The notes under the pieces are model-generated. The model was not told the origin of the DNA. It saw only the letters and a program-made list of their open reading frames with translations, and did not search any database. Source: Streptacidiphilus albus JL83 (GTDB lineage: Bacteria > Actinomycetota > Actinomycetes > Streptomycetales > Streptomycetaceae). Taken from it: a DNA stretch of 64,000 bases. The DNA is taken from contig NZ_JQML01000001.1 of assembly GCF_000744705.1 (NCBI RefSeq), positions 3,730,017-3,794,016 on the forward strand, read 5' to 3'. Positions 1 through 9,573 of the stretch are shown one piece after another. Positions within the stretch are counted from its first letter, which is position 1; every line of letters starts with the position of its first letter. The translations under genes and the position numbers were made by a program.

Positions 1-96
1 GGTGGCGACGACACCGTTGGCCCGGTCCTTGAACTGCGGCGCGGGCTCGCCCAGCACCAGCAGTGGACGGGCGGTGTCGATCGGAAGTACAAGCAT
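1..96 (-). CDS. 5' end of an unidentified minus-strand gene (partial)
   Basis: The reverse strand opens with ATG at 96-94 and stays open to the left edge (32 codons, beginning MLVLPIDTARPLLVLGEPAP). A GGAGA ribosome site lies five bases upstream of the ATG. It is divergent from the GntR regulator at 128, with only about 30 bp between the two starts, an arrangement typical of regulators that control their neighbour. I do not recognise the family from 32 residues. The pairing resembles regulatory modules of actinobacterial integrative elements, but that is an impression only. Confidence 0.55.
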   Translation of the reverse strand, partial: MLVLPIDTARPLLVLGEPAPQFKDRANGVVAT

Positions 97-127
97 GGTG
101 ATCTCCAGTGGATGATCTAGGGAGTAT

Positions 128-718
128 GTGGATGACAGCCTACACGTGCAGGTTGGGGTGTCAATCATGATTGTGCTGCCCGATCCGCCTAGCTTCGCTA
201 CCCTGGACCCCATGACCTACGGAGCCGATGAGAACCGCCCCCTGTACCAACAGGTGGTCGACGACATCCAGGACCAGATCGCCGGCGGCCAGCTCGGCCC
301 CGACGACAAGGTCCCCTCCGCCAAGGTCATCTCCGAGACCTACGGCATCGCCAACATGACCGCCCAGCGCGCTCTGCGCGAACTGCAGAACCTCGGCATC
401 ACCTACGGCCAGGCCGGACGCGGCAGCTTCGTCCGACCTGAAGCCGCCCTCCGCCTGGCCACCAACGCCCGCGCCATCACCAACGACGCCGACTACCGCG
501 CCACGATGGCCGAGTTCAGACAGGGTGCCGACAAGGCCAACGCCAACCTGGACGAAGCCCTCGCCACTGGCGATGTCACGCGGATCATCGACGCCAGGAC
601 AGCCGTCGAGCACTACTGGAACATCAGCGCCCCACAAGTGCGCGAGCTCGCGCGCTACACGCAGCGCGTCAAGCAGGCCGGCCGCAACGTCGAAGACATC
701 TACACCAGCGACAGCTGA
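128..718 (+). CDS. Short GntR-family transcriptional regulator
   Basis: A 196-residue protein. A GntR winged helix-turn-helix covers about residues 38-105, with the usual PLYQQVVDDIQDQI opening, the PSAKVISETYGIA recognition region and the GRGSFVRP wing. About 90 residues follow, without a recognisable UTRA or FCD effector domain, so this is a short GntR variant of the kind found in mobile elements. The GTG at 128 has AGGGAG only three bases upstream. Internal ATGs at 167 and 212 are alternatives, and 212 starts just before the conserved domain. The gene is divergent from the partial gene at the left edge, suggesting that it regulates it or itself. Confidence 0.8.
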   Translation: MDDSLHVQVGVSIMIVLPDPPSFATLDPMTYGADENRPLYQQVVDDIQDQIAGGQLGPDDKVPSAKVISETYGIANMTAQRALRELQNLGITYGQAGRGSFVRPEAALRLATNARAITNDADYRATMAEFRQGADKANANLDEALATGDVTRIIDARTAVEHYWNISAPQVRELARYTQRVKQAGRNVEDIYTSDS

Positions 719-1044
719 CCGAACGCACGAGCACAGCGTGGCAGCGAGCTGAAACTTTCCCTACAAGGATTCAAGGCACTGCCCTGCGGGCAGCGCAGCC
801 CACCCAACGGGCCGACGCCATCCTCCTGCCTCCGGCCCGGACGGCACCGGCCCGGAAGCAAGCCAAGCCCAACAGCCGCTTCCCGATCGGGCCACGCACT
901 CCAGCCAGGCTCATACCGCAAGTCCAGCCATCGGGCGCTGCAGGAGTCCCACAAGTCCCTCGACCCTCTGACGGCAACGCCGACGGCAACGCGCCCGGAC
1001 ACGCAGGCACAGTTGCGACCAACTGAGCATGACAACGGAAAAGA
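719..1044. other. Intergenic stretch, no gene supported
   Basis: About 330 bp between the GntR regulator and the 3' end of the convergent immunity gene. Open frames here are shadows without ribosome sites or recognisable protein features. I see no convincing terminator hairpin. Confidence 0.5.
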
Positions 1045-1767
1045 TCAATTTGCAATGACCTCAATATGAAATTCTTGCATAATATCCAGAATCGAATTAA
1101 CGAAAGCATGACCCAGGGCATCGTTAGATGCATCGAAGCTACGCCACTCGATCCTAAGGGGAAGCTCTTGACCGCCCTCCGACGAGAGGCAATCTGCCAA
1201 CGCGTCGAGATTTGACCCAAAGTATCCACCCGGGCCGTTCATCGCCTCCCCCAAGGCACAATAGAATCCTGGCTTTGCAACCATCTTCAGACCGTCTAGA
1301 TAGACTACCTCGCCAGTCAGATAGCGAGCCGCACGGCGACGGGAAGCGAACCAGGAATTCTGGACAACGTGCAGCCAGGATTCAAGATCTCCCGTCGGCC
1401 GATCAAACCACTCACCCTGTAGAAGATCGACTCCCGACGCCCATCTCTGCCACACTCCAGCAGCTATTGGATATTCGCACAGGCCGCCAAAGAAACGATA
1501 TGTGGAGCTCGACGACCCGTCACCCATTAGTTCAATCCGTGACTCCCTGCGCTCGACTCGGCCAATGAAATATTCACCGATCTTCTCCTGCTGGCGGTTC
1601 AAGACCTCCAGGACTGCCGCCTCAGCCCTACGCCCTGCAGTACCTGCGTGATGCACTCCCAAGAAGTTGACTTCTGCAGGGCCCTCTTCGAATTCAACGA
1701 AGAAACCGCCTACGTCCTCCGCCTCGACGAGCACGTCCTGAGAGTCCTCGTCGACCAGCCTGTACAT
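1045..1767 (-). CDS. Barstar-domain immunity protein for the adjacent RHS toxin
   Basis: A 240-residue protein. Residues about 156-240 match the barstar family (RNase inhibitor): YLDGLKMVAKPGFYCALGEA, then GYFGSNLDALADCLS and an IEWRSF strand. The first 150 residues are an acidic domain I do not recognise. Barstar inhibits barnase-type RNases by plugging the active site. The neighbouring RHS protein ends in a barnase-like RNase, so this is very probably its cognate immunity protein, acting in the cytoplasm. I chose ATG 1767 because GAGGAA lies nine bases upstream; a GTG at 1791 has no clear ribosome site. It is the last gene of the minus-strand toxin-immunity pair. Base composition is more AT-rich than the RHS core, as is usual for exchangeable toxin/immunity tips. 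Confidence 0.85.
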   Translation of the reverse strand: MYRLVDEDSQDVLVEAEDVGGFFVEFEEGPAEVNFLGVHHAGTAGRRAEAAVLEVLNRQQEKIGEYFIGRVERRESRIELMGDGSSSSTYRFFGGLCEYPIAAGVWQRWASGVDLLQGEWFDRPTGDLESWLHVVQNSWFASRRRAARYLTGEVVYLDGLKMVAKPGFYCALGEAMNGPGGYFGSNLDALADCLSSEGGQELPLRIEWRSFDASNDALGHAFVNSILDIMQEFHIEVIAN

Positions 1768-1827
1768 CGGAAAGCGTTCCTCAAGTTCCACTGGCCAGCC
1801 GCCAATCAGCTATATTTATCCATATTG

Positions 1828-1870
1828 ATGAACTGGCGCGGCAATATAACACATTGCCGCGCCAGTTCAT
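1828..1870. terminator. 18-bp perfect stem-loop between toxin and immunity genes
   Basis: Arms at 1828-1845 and 1853-1870 are perfectly complementary, with a 7-nt AT-rich loop. It occupies the roughly 120-bp gap between the toxin stop and the immunity start. No clean U-tract follows on the minus strand, so it could be an attenuator, an mRNA stabiliser or a factor-dependent terminator rather than a simple intrinsic terminator. Confidence 0.6.
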
Positions 1871-1885
1871 TCGGAATATTTAATT

Positions 1886-4800
1886 CTACCATCCAGAGTC
1901 GGGGAATTGTGGCGCACTAAACTTTTGGATCTTTTGATAATGCGTGCTCGTCCACCCAAATACCTGGTCACCATTGGGCAGCGTCTTCACTAGAATCCTG
2001 TCACTGTCCGGCCTGCCGGGGACACGATATTCTTCCGAGCCTGCCCACCAAGGATATTCGCGCCCCGAATAGATATCGTGCGACGTAAGCTGTCCCGATT
2101 TAACAAGATCGTACGCTGCGGCAATCTTGTTATTCATTCCCCTGGGCAAGGGATCGGACAGACGCCCGGTCGGGCAGGAGGAACTGTTGTGAACTAGAAC
2201 TGGCGTCGTACCGGCGAGTACATAGTACGTGTGGAGTTGCTGGATGGTCAGGTTGTAGCGGTCGGCGGCGCCGAAGGTCGGCGTGACGCTCTCGACGGTG
2301 GCAGTGGGGTGGGTGCCGACAGTGGCCAGAGCATGGCCAAGGGTGAGGGCTGCGGCGTTGATCCAGGCGTGGAGGGTGTTATCCCAGAAGGGGTGTTCGG
2401 TGGTGGTGTGCAGGACTGCAGTGTGGCCGTGGCCGGTGTCAATTGTGATGTCGACAAGGTTGTGGTCGTAGTTGACCATCGTGGCGGTGACAGGCTCGGG
2501 GCCGACGGGCTTGCCGGTGGCGGGGTCGGCTGCTTCTACCTTGTCGCCATCCTTGAGGTTCTTGATGGACTTTGTTTTGCCGTCGGCAAGGAGTACCTGG
2601 GTACTGGGTGCAAAGCTGTTGGTACCGCAGCCCGGGTTTTCGTCGCTTTCGGTGAAATCTACCCAATTAGCAACTTGTGGGTCCTGGCCGCCGAGCTGCT
2701 TCACCAGGCTGTTGATCTGGTCCTCGCCGATCCTGCCGGCGTGCCCGTCTGGGCCGACCAGTGCTGTCAAGGAGGCGATTGACATCATGGCCTTGTAAGC
2801 GAGGCCCACGGCACTGGAGCAGCGTTCGTCCGCGCAGGCGCTCAGCAGCGCCGTATTGAGCATGCCGTTGGCGGTGTCGGTTCCAGCACCGGGATAGTCC
2901 GACGTGGGGTCGAGGCACTCGATGCTCTTGGGCTCGCAGTCCTGTGCCACAAGTTTGTAGAAATCCTGGCGGACTGCGGCAAAGTGCGTGGTGTTGTTCG
3001 GGAGCATGACACCGGGGAAGATCTCGGTGGCGCCAGGGGTGCTTGGGGAAGGGTTGGGGGTGAGCTGGTCCAGGACAGACAGTGACACGGGTTCGTCCCC
3101 GTCAGACATGGACTGGAGCATCAGGCCCGTGGGGTCACTGCCAGTGGTGGGGTTGTCAGCGGCGTAGGTGTAGCCGTTGAGCTGCTGAGGACTGGTGGTC
3201 TCCAGGGCGGGGTCGAGGCTGATGAAGCGGCCGAGGGCGGTGTCGTACTCGCGGGCGCCGATTGTGGTGAGGGAGTCGCTGGGGTCCTGGGGTTTGTCGA
3301 GGTAACCGTTGGGGTCGAGCCAGCTGCTGCCAGCTGCGGCGCCGCGCGGGGCACCGTAGGGGGTCTCCTGCTGCCACGAAGGGTTCGCCGTAGTGCTGTC
3401 GAGGCTGACGGTCCCGGTGTCGTGGGTGTCGGCGAACTCGAAGCCGTAGGCGGTGGGAGTGATCACGACCTGTCCGCCGCCTGGCAGTGGGTAGGCACGG
3501 GTGTTACCGAGAACGTTGCCGGTAGTGGCCAGGGTGATCTGCTGGTCGGGCAGGAACAGAGTGGTGCCGTTGGGGTCGACGCGCTCGACGACGTTGCCGC
3601 TGGCGTCGTAGTAGTAGTCGGTGGTGTTGGAGCCGGTACTGGCGGTGTAGAGCTGGCCCTCGTCATTCCACTGGAGGGTCTGTTGGCCGGCAGTGGTGGT
3701 GCGTGAGGTGGTGTCGCCAAGCTGGTCGTAGCAGTAGCTGCTCACCGCGCTGGTGGTACCGGTCGTGGTGGTGGCAGTGGTCAGGGTATGGGCACCCGTA
3801 CTGGCGGCGCAGCCGGTGGCGCTACCGCCGTACTTGTAGCCGATAGAGGTGTCGTTGCCACCGGTCAGGGAGTGCTGGGTCTGGGTCTGCGGTTGGCCGA
3901 GAGGGTCATAGGTCCAGCTGGTCCAGTAGGCGCTGCCCGTGATGCCGTCGCCGACCGTGGTGGCCACATTCGCCGGGGTCGGCGCAGTCGGGCAACTGCT
4001 GGCTGTGCTGGCGGTGGTCCAGGCAGAACTCAGGCGGTCCAGGGGGTCATAGGTATAGCACTGGGTCTCGGTTGCGGTGCCGCCGCGGACGTCGGTCTGG
4101 GAGGTGAGGTTGCCCGAGGGGTCGTATCCGTAGCTGGTGTCGTCCATCGGGGTGCTCGACACGGCGGTGTTGACGATGTTCTCGTCGGTCAGCGCGCCAG
4201 TGAGCGGGTCGAAGGTGTTCGAGACACTGGCCTGGTTGGTCGCGGACCCGACGACCTCCTGCGCGACCTGGCCGAGATCGGTGTAGGCGACATTCTGGGT
4301 GTAGCCGTTGGTGCCACCCAGCGTGCAAGGTTCGTCCAGGCCGCTGTAGGCGCAGTAGCCTATTGTCACTGCCTCTGCGGCCATTCCGCCGGCCGCCGGG
4401 ATCAGGGTCGCCCTCGGTAGTCCCGTGGTGGGGGTGTACGTGTGCTGGTAGGCGTAGGTGCCGGCCAGAGAGCTGGTGCCGGGGACGGTGTAGGTCTCGC
4501 CGAGGGACTCGCCGAAGACGTTGAAGCCCTTGGCCTGGACTTTGAACGTTCCAGCAGGAGTGTAGGAGTACTGGGTGGTGAGCTGGCCGATCGGGTCGGT
4601 CATCCCGGACACGAGGTTGTTGCTGTTGTCGTAGGCCCAGGACGCGACCATGTTCGACGCCGACTGGCCGGCGACTGTGGCGTCGTACTCGGCAGTCTTG
4701 CGGTTCAGCTTGTCGTAGGTGAACGACTGGGTGATGCCAGCCGAGTCGGTGGACTGCAGGACATTCCCGTTGCCGTCGTACAGGGTCGGCGAGGCGGCCG

Positions 4801-7800
4801 GGGTGCTCCCGGCGTCGGGGTCGACCTTGCTGACGGACTGGCCGAGGAAGTTGTAGCCGGTCGCCCAGGTCTCGTCCTGGCTGTCGATGGTCTGGTAGGC
4901 GCGACCCTGGGCGTTGAAGGTGTACTTCGTGGCCTGGGTCGTGCCACCGGTCACGGTCGCGGTAGTGAACCCACCAGTGGTGGAAGTGGTCACGGTCGGC
5001 GCGGTGGTGTACTGGTCGAGCTCGGTGGTGCGGCCCAGCGCGTCGCTGACGGTCGCAGTCGCGGTGCCGCCCGTCGGCGGTACCGTCACGGTGCTGTCGC
5101 CCAGGTACTGGGTGTAAGAGGTCTGCTTGACCTGCGAGTCGTCCAGTGAGGTGACCACTGTGGGTCGCCCAAGGCCGTCATGGCTGGTCAGAGTCTGCTG
5201 CTGGGACAGGTTGTCGGCGACCTGGACGAGGGTGCCGTTGGGGCTGGAGGTGTTGTCCCAGTAGTTCGCGTTGCTCTTGTAGGTCCAGCCGTGGCTGTCA
5301 TAGAAGGTATCGGTGATGATCCGTCCGGCCGCGGAGCTGACCGCCTGCGTCTGGGTCTGGCGCACCCGCATGAGCGCGTCGTACAACGTGGTGGACGTTG
5401 AGTAGCCCGACTCGTCGTTCAGCGTCTGCGTCGTCACCACCACCGGTGTCACGGTCGAACCGGCGGGGTAGGCGTAGGAGATGAGCTCGTTGGCGGCCGA
5501 CTTCGTGGCCCGCGAGTCCTTCCAGACCGCGATCGTCCGCCCCAGCGCGTCCACGTGCAGCGTCGTTACTACGTTGTTCGCATCAGTCACCAGCACCGGG
5601 AGCGCTCGCTCGGGGTCGAACACGGTGGTCGTGGCCTGGCTGAGTGGGTTGGTTACCTGGATCTGCGTGTTGGTCAGGTATGAGGTGTCGCTGTAGACGA
5701 AGGTCGTCTGGTTGCCGTTCCCGTCCCAGCTGGATGTGGGTCGGCCGTAAGTGTCAAAGGTGCTGGCGGACTTCGTCTGGTAGGTGAAGGCGCTGCCGTT
5801 GTAGCCGTTGGCAACCTGGACGACCGATGAGTCGCCGACGGTCGGCGCGCTCTGCGGCCAGGTCGGCGCGCTGGGCTGAGGCCAGGTCTCAGCCATCGTC
5901 GGGTTGTCGTAGAACGTACGGGTGTCCGAGATGACGTCGGTGGCCCGGTTCAGCGTCGTGGGCGCGGTGAGCGCGTTGGTCTGCGCTGCCGTGGGGGCGC
6001 TGGCTCCGGCAGGTGAGGTTCCACCGCAAGGCTTGTCGTCGACCTCGGTCTCCGCTGCAAGGCCGGTCAGGTTGAGGGCGGTGTTCGCGGGTGCGTACGT
6101 GGTCTGGGTGCACGTCTCCTGCGAGGCAGCGGTCCCAGCGAGCGACAGGTCTCCGTGCTTGTAGGTGTACAGCACCATCCCGAACGTCGGCGAGGAGGTG
6201 TTGGTGTCATAGCTGTTGTCGGTCTCCGTCGTCTGCCATGACGCCGGAGAGGCGCCAGTGATCGCCTGGCGGCTCCACGTCTCCACCTGCTGAACCGCGT
6301 TGGCCGTCAGTGCGGGCAGGCCAGTGCGGGTGCGAGTGGCGGTGGGCGCAGACACCCAGTACGAGTTGATGATGGAGTGGTCGACCGGGCCACCGTCGTA
6401 GGTGTAGGTGGCGGACTCCAGGACGTCACCGGCCAGCTGGTTGCTGTCGGTATGCGCAACGTGCTGAGAGTCGGTCAGGGAGACCGAGCGTGTGCTGGTG
6501 GAGGACAGCCAGTCCCCGTCCATCCCACGGTAGTACCAGACCTCGGACTCGGTCAGCGGGTCGGTGCCCTGTCCGGTGAACGTCTGCACGTCACCGAATC
6601 CCCGCCACTGCCCGTAGGTGCGGTACTTGGCCTGCACGACCTCGTTGTCGTCGTAATGCCACGCCCCAGCCCCACCCGGGTACTTGTAGGCGGTGAACAA
6701 CCCCGCCGAACCACCCGACGGGTCCGACTGCGATACCGACTCCACCGAGTACTTGTTGAACCAGTCCGTGTACACGCTCGGTGAGGCTGCAGCGCTCGGG
6801 GGTGTCCACTCCACCGGGAAACAGGATGCCGTGTTCGTCGATGGCGTGAGCGTGGCGATACTGGTGGCGGTGCAAGGGGTGACCAGCTCGTAGACGACGC
6901 TGATCACACTGCCGGAATCGGTCGTTACCGAGGTGAGCCGGTAGCGGTTCATCGGCCCCAGTCCCGAACCGGTCCCGCTGGTGTAGTTGACCCGGTTCGC
7001 CATCATCTCGTACCCGAACGTCTCCGCCGGGAGTGCAACGTTGGTGGAAGAGCCGCCGGTGGTGTCCTCGCCGGTACGGGTAACCGAGTCCAGTTGCAGC
7101 GTGCTGGTGTTGTAGGTCCCGGTCGTCGGGATCGTCTGGCCAAGCGCATAGTTGTCGACCGTGACATACGTCGTGCCGTTGTACTGCTCGGCCGCGATGT
7201 TCGTCAGCCGGACCGTGGAGAAGAAGGCCGGCCCGTAGCTGCTGCAGGTGGCGCCCGACGCACAGATCAGGTCGGTGGGGACATCGGGCCAGTTGCCCTG
7301 ATTGGAGGCGATCGGGTCGCAGGTGCCGGTCAGGCACCGCTCGCCCGGGGTGTAGGCGACCCGGTCGGCAGGGGTGCCGTAGGCATTGCCGTCGGTGAAG
7401 CCGTAGTCGATGTGGCTCAGGTAGCTGTCACGGACATAGGAGACCTCGTGGGCGCCTTTGTCCTCGCCGTAGTAGTTCGTGGCCTGGGTGTAGTAGTAGG
7501 CCATCGCGTTGCCGTGCAGGTCCTTGACGTAGTCCAAGTGCCAGCGGTACGCCATCGTGCACACCGATGCGCTGAACCCCGACGACGAGTAGCACGGATC
7601 TCCCTTGTTCGCCGAGTACACCGGCTCCGAGTCGACCGAGTTGGTCGTCGCCTTCCCCGAGGACCAGCCCGGCAGCTCGTTGCGGCCGAACTCGTAGACC
7701 GTGCCCGAGCGGTCGGTCACCGTCCAGTAGTCCGTGTTGTACGTCCCGGAGCCGTTCCCACTGCCCGTGACATGCTTGACGACGTCGCCGTTGTCGTCGG

Positions 7801-9061
7801 TGGTGTGCCAGTTGCCGCTGCTGTCCTGGATCAGCGACGCGGAACTCCCTCCGAGCGACAGCGTCAGGACCGGACCGTCGTAGCAGGAGTCATCGGTCTG
7901 CTCGGCACTGGGAAGCGTCACACCCTCGGGCGCGTCCGAGCAGTTGACATACGACTGCTCGACGTAGGAGTCGGCGGTGCTCCAGCCGTCACCGACCCAC
8001 GAGGACTGCGCCTGGGTAGCCGCTGTCTCCCCGTCGACGCTGCCCGAGTCGTAGGACAGGTCGACTGTAGGTGCAAGGCTGGAGATCGCGGGCGGCAGCT
8101 GGATCGGGTATGTGTAGTCGAACGCCCCCGACGAACTACCTGCTGTCCACGAGCCCGAAGCCTTCAGCGAGGTGGCGCCGTACTGCCCACCGGCCCCACC
8201 ACCGTCGGCCGGCGACGTGGAGGAAGTCAGGGCGATCACCATCGCCCCGGATCCAACAGCGGAACGCGTGGCGGCCGCAGCACCGACCTGGCCGGAAGCT
8301 TTCGCTGCTGCGGGGGCCTGCCCCAGGGTCACGGTGGTCGACATCGCCTGTGACGCGGTGTCGTTGGTGCTGGGCAGTTGGGTCCGGGTGCGGCAGGCGG
8401 CGAGCTGGGGGGTCGTCAGCGCGCAGGCGGGAAGCTCGACCAGTTGCAGGCGAGAGGGGTAGTCACCGCCATAGGCCTGGGCGAAGGCCGCATAGTCGAC
8501 ACCGACGCGCACCGTGCCACGGCCGCCGCCGGAGGGAGTGACCTCGGCGAGGACGCCACTGACGCCGACCGCAGCGGCGGCAGCGTGGCTCAGCACCTTC
8601 ACGCCCAGAGACGTCGGGCCGCTGTAGCCACCCTTCGTGGGCGTCACGGCCTGACCCCAGACCGCGCCGGCTGCGGACTGCTGCTTGCTCGCGACGGCGC
8701 TCGACCGGGCCCGGCCTGCAGCCACCAGTGGCAGCGCGGATGTCGCTGCGGTCGGCCAGTGCGTGGCGGTGGGAACGTAGTTGGCTGGCGGCTTCTGCCG
8801 TTGAAGGCTCTTCATCGGCACGGGCGTCACAGCGACAGGGTGGCCCAGGTTCGCCTTCGGGGCGACAGCCACGGTCTTCGCCTGGGCCTGCACCGCACCC
8901 GCCACGCTCGTCTGCACGAGCATGGCGCCGACCACTGCGAAGGCGATCCGCCCCCAGGTCCCACGCCGACCGTCCCACAACGACTTCGCCCGCACCAACA
9001 GCCCCCTGCTCAAGGCGGCACATTGCCGCGCATCGGTCACCAACGCCCCGTCGGCACACAA
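1886..9061 (-). CDS. Secreted RHS-repeat polymorphic toxin with Hint autoprotease and barnase-type RNase tip
   Basis: A 2391-residue protein from a GTG start. A basic N-terminus is followed by a hydrophobic export segment at about 39-60. RHS/YD repeats fill most of the protein (for example YDGNGNVLQS and YDPSGNLTSQT). The conserved RHS core end REYDTALGRFISLDP...DPTGL lies near residues 1940-1980. A Hint (intein-like) domain spans about 2144-2290: it starts with Cys, contains TTEHPFW, and ends HTYYVLAGTTPVLVHN, the pattern for autocleavage that releases the tip. The final 100 residues are a microbial RNase of the barnase/RNase Sa family, with E2344 (EEYRVPG), R2355 (SDRIL) and H2374 (TSTHYQKI) as likely catalytic residues. 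The role is interbacterial RNase delivery, with immunity from the downstream barstar protein. The tip is more AT-rich than the core, suggesting exchange. The exact start is uncertain. Confidence 0.9.
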   Translation of the reverse strand: MCADGALVTDARQCAALSRGLLVRAKSLWDGRRGTWGRIAFAVVGAMLVQTSVAGAVQAQAKTVAVAPKANLGHPVAVTPVPMKSLQRQKPPANYVPTATHWPTAATSALPLVAAGRARSSAVASKQQSAAGAVWGQAVTPTKGGYSGPTSLGVKVLSHAAAAAVGVSGVLAEVTPSGGGRGTVRVGVDYAAFAQAYGGDYPSRLQLVELPACALTTPQLAACRTRTQLPSTNDTASQAMSTTVTLGQAPAAAKASGQVGAAAATRSAVGSGAMVIALTSSTSPADGGGAGGQYGATSLKASGSWTAGSSSGAFDYTYPIQLPPAISSLAPTVDLSYDSGSVDGETAATQAQSSWVGDGWSTADSYVEQSYVNCSDAPEGVTLPSAEQTDDSCYDGPVLTLSLGGSSASLIQDSSGNWHTTDDNGDVVKHVTGSGNGSGTYNTDYWTVTDRSGTVYEFGRNELPGWSSGKATTNSVDSEPVYSANKGDPCYSSSGFSASVCTMAYRWHLDYVKDLHGNAMAYYYTQATNYYGEDKGAHEVSYVRDSYLSHIDYGFTDGNAYGTPADRVAYTPGERCLTGTCDPIASNQGNWPDVPTDLICASGATCSSYGPAFFSTVRLTNIAAEQYNGTTYVTVDNYALGQTIPTTGTYNTSTLQLDSVTRTGEDTTGGSSTNVALPAETFGYEMMANRVNYTSGTGSGLGPMNRYRLTSVTTDSGSVISVVYELVTPCTATSIATLTPSTNTASCFPVEWTPPSAAASPSVYTDWFNKYSVESVSQSDPSGGSAGLFTAYKYPGGAGAWHYDDNEVVQAKYRTYGQWRGFGDVQTFTGQGTDPLTESEVWYYRGMDGDWLSSTSTRSVSLTDSQHVAHTDSNQLAGDVLESATYTYDGGPVDHSIINSYWVSAPTATRTRTGLPALTANAVQQVETWSRQAITGASPASWQTTETDNSYDTNTSSPTFGMVLYTYKHGDLSLAGTAASQETCTQTTYAPANTALNLTGLAAETEVDDKPCGGTSPAGASAPTAAQTNALTAPTTLNRATDVISDTRTFYDNPTMAETWPQPSAPTWPQSAPTVGDSSVVQVANGYNGSAFTYQTKSASTFDTYGRPTSSWDGNGNQTTFVYSDTSYLTNTQIQVTNPLSQATTTVFDPERALPVLVTDANNVVTTLHVDALGRTIAVWKDSRATKSAANELISYAYPAGSTVTPVVVTTQTLNDESGYSTSTTLYDALMRVRQTQTQAVSSAAGRIITDTFYDSHGWTYKSNANYWDNTSSPNGTLVQVADNLSQQQTLTSHDGLGRPTVVTSLDDSQVKQTSYTQYLGDSTVTVPPTGGTATATVSDALGRTTELDQYTTAPTVTTSTTGGFTTATVTGGTTQATKYTFNAQGRAYQTIDSQDETWATGYNFLGQSVSKVDPDAGSTPAASPTLYDGNGNVLQSTDSAGITQSFTYDKLNRKTAEYDATVAGQSASNMVASWAYDNSNNLVSGMTDPIGQLTTQYSYTPAGTFKVQAKGFNVFGESLGETYTVPGTSSLAGTYAYQHTYTPTTGLPRATLIPAAGGMAAEAVTIGYCAYSGLDEPCTLGGTNGYTQNVAYTDLGQVAQEVVGSATNQASVSNTFDPLTGALTDENIVNTAVSSTPMDDTSYGYDPSGNLTSQTDVRGGTATETQCYTYDPLDRLSSAWTTASTASSCPTAPTPANVATTVGDGITGSAYWTSWTYDPLGQPQTQTQHSLTGGNDTSIGYKYGGSATGCAASTGAHTLTTATTTTGTTSAVSSYCYDQLGDTTSRTTTAGQQTLQWNDEGQLYTASTGSNTTDYYYDASGNVVERVDPNGTTLFLPDQQITLATTGNVLGNTRAYPLPGGGQVVITPTAYGFEFADTHDTGTVSLDSTTANPSWQQETPYGAPRGAAAGSSWLDPNGYLDKPQDPSDSLTTIGAREYDTALGRFISLDPALETTSPQQLNGYTYAADNPTTGSDPTGLMLQSMSDGDEPVSLSVLDQLTPNPSPSTPGATEIFPGVMLPNNTTHFAAVRQDFYKLVAQDCEPKSIECLDPTSDYPGAGTDTANGMLNTALLSACADERCSSAVGLAYKAMMSIASLTALVGPDGHAGRIGEDQINSLVKQLGGQDPQVANWVDFTESDENPGCGTNSFAPSTQVLLADGKTKSIKNLKDGDKVEAADPATGKPVGPEPVTATMVNYDHNLVDITIDTGHGHTAVLHTTTEHPFWDNTLHAWINAAALTLGHALATVGTHPTATVESVTPTFGAADRYNLTIQQLHTYYVLAGTTPVLVHNSSSCPTGRLSDPLPRGMNNKIAAAYDLVKSGQLTSHDIYSGREYPWWAGSEEYRVPGRPDSDRILVKTLPNGDQVFGWTSTHYQKIQKFSAPQFPDSGW

Positions 9062-9573
9062 CCCGACCCAAGGTATTGATCATGCGAACCCTAGTCAGTC
9101 CACAGCCTAAGTGCGATAACGAATGAATAACATATTCCCCATTTACCGCGAATTGCTCACCTTAAATCATTCTATGTCCGACTTATCTGCATCATCAATT
9201 CCCGGAATCTCCTCGCCCCTCCGGGGCTGCAATCGATCCACTAGCACAGACTGGATTCCTGCACAAAGTCAGATTCGCGCCATTGATTGCGCCCCCGAAG
9301 GCATCGACCGCACCAGGGCAGCCAGGAACTGGCATGTCGACGCCGAAGCAGAGCCGAGCGCCCCATTTACCCATTTCATGCCGATATCGGCTCAGATAAC
9401 AGCAAAGGGATAGTAAAGTTTCACAGGCAAAGCGCCCATAGGGGACTAATGAAGCACACAGGAACCGTTGCCGCAGGCATGTCGCCGCCCGGCTCGGCAA
9501 TACTCGCGCCGGGGTGTCGACAGGAAACGATCGCCCCCGATCCAGACGGCGACCGAGGGAGAGAAAAGGGAAT
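9062..9573. promoter_or_regulatory. Divergent upstream region between RHS toxin and LamG protein genes
   Basis: About 510 bp separate the two divergent giant genes. The half next to the toxin (about 9090-9230) is notably AT-rich for this genome and probably holds both promoters. I see no supported ORF and no clear operator palindrome. Confidence 0.45.
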
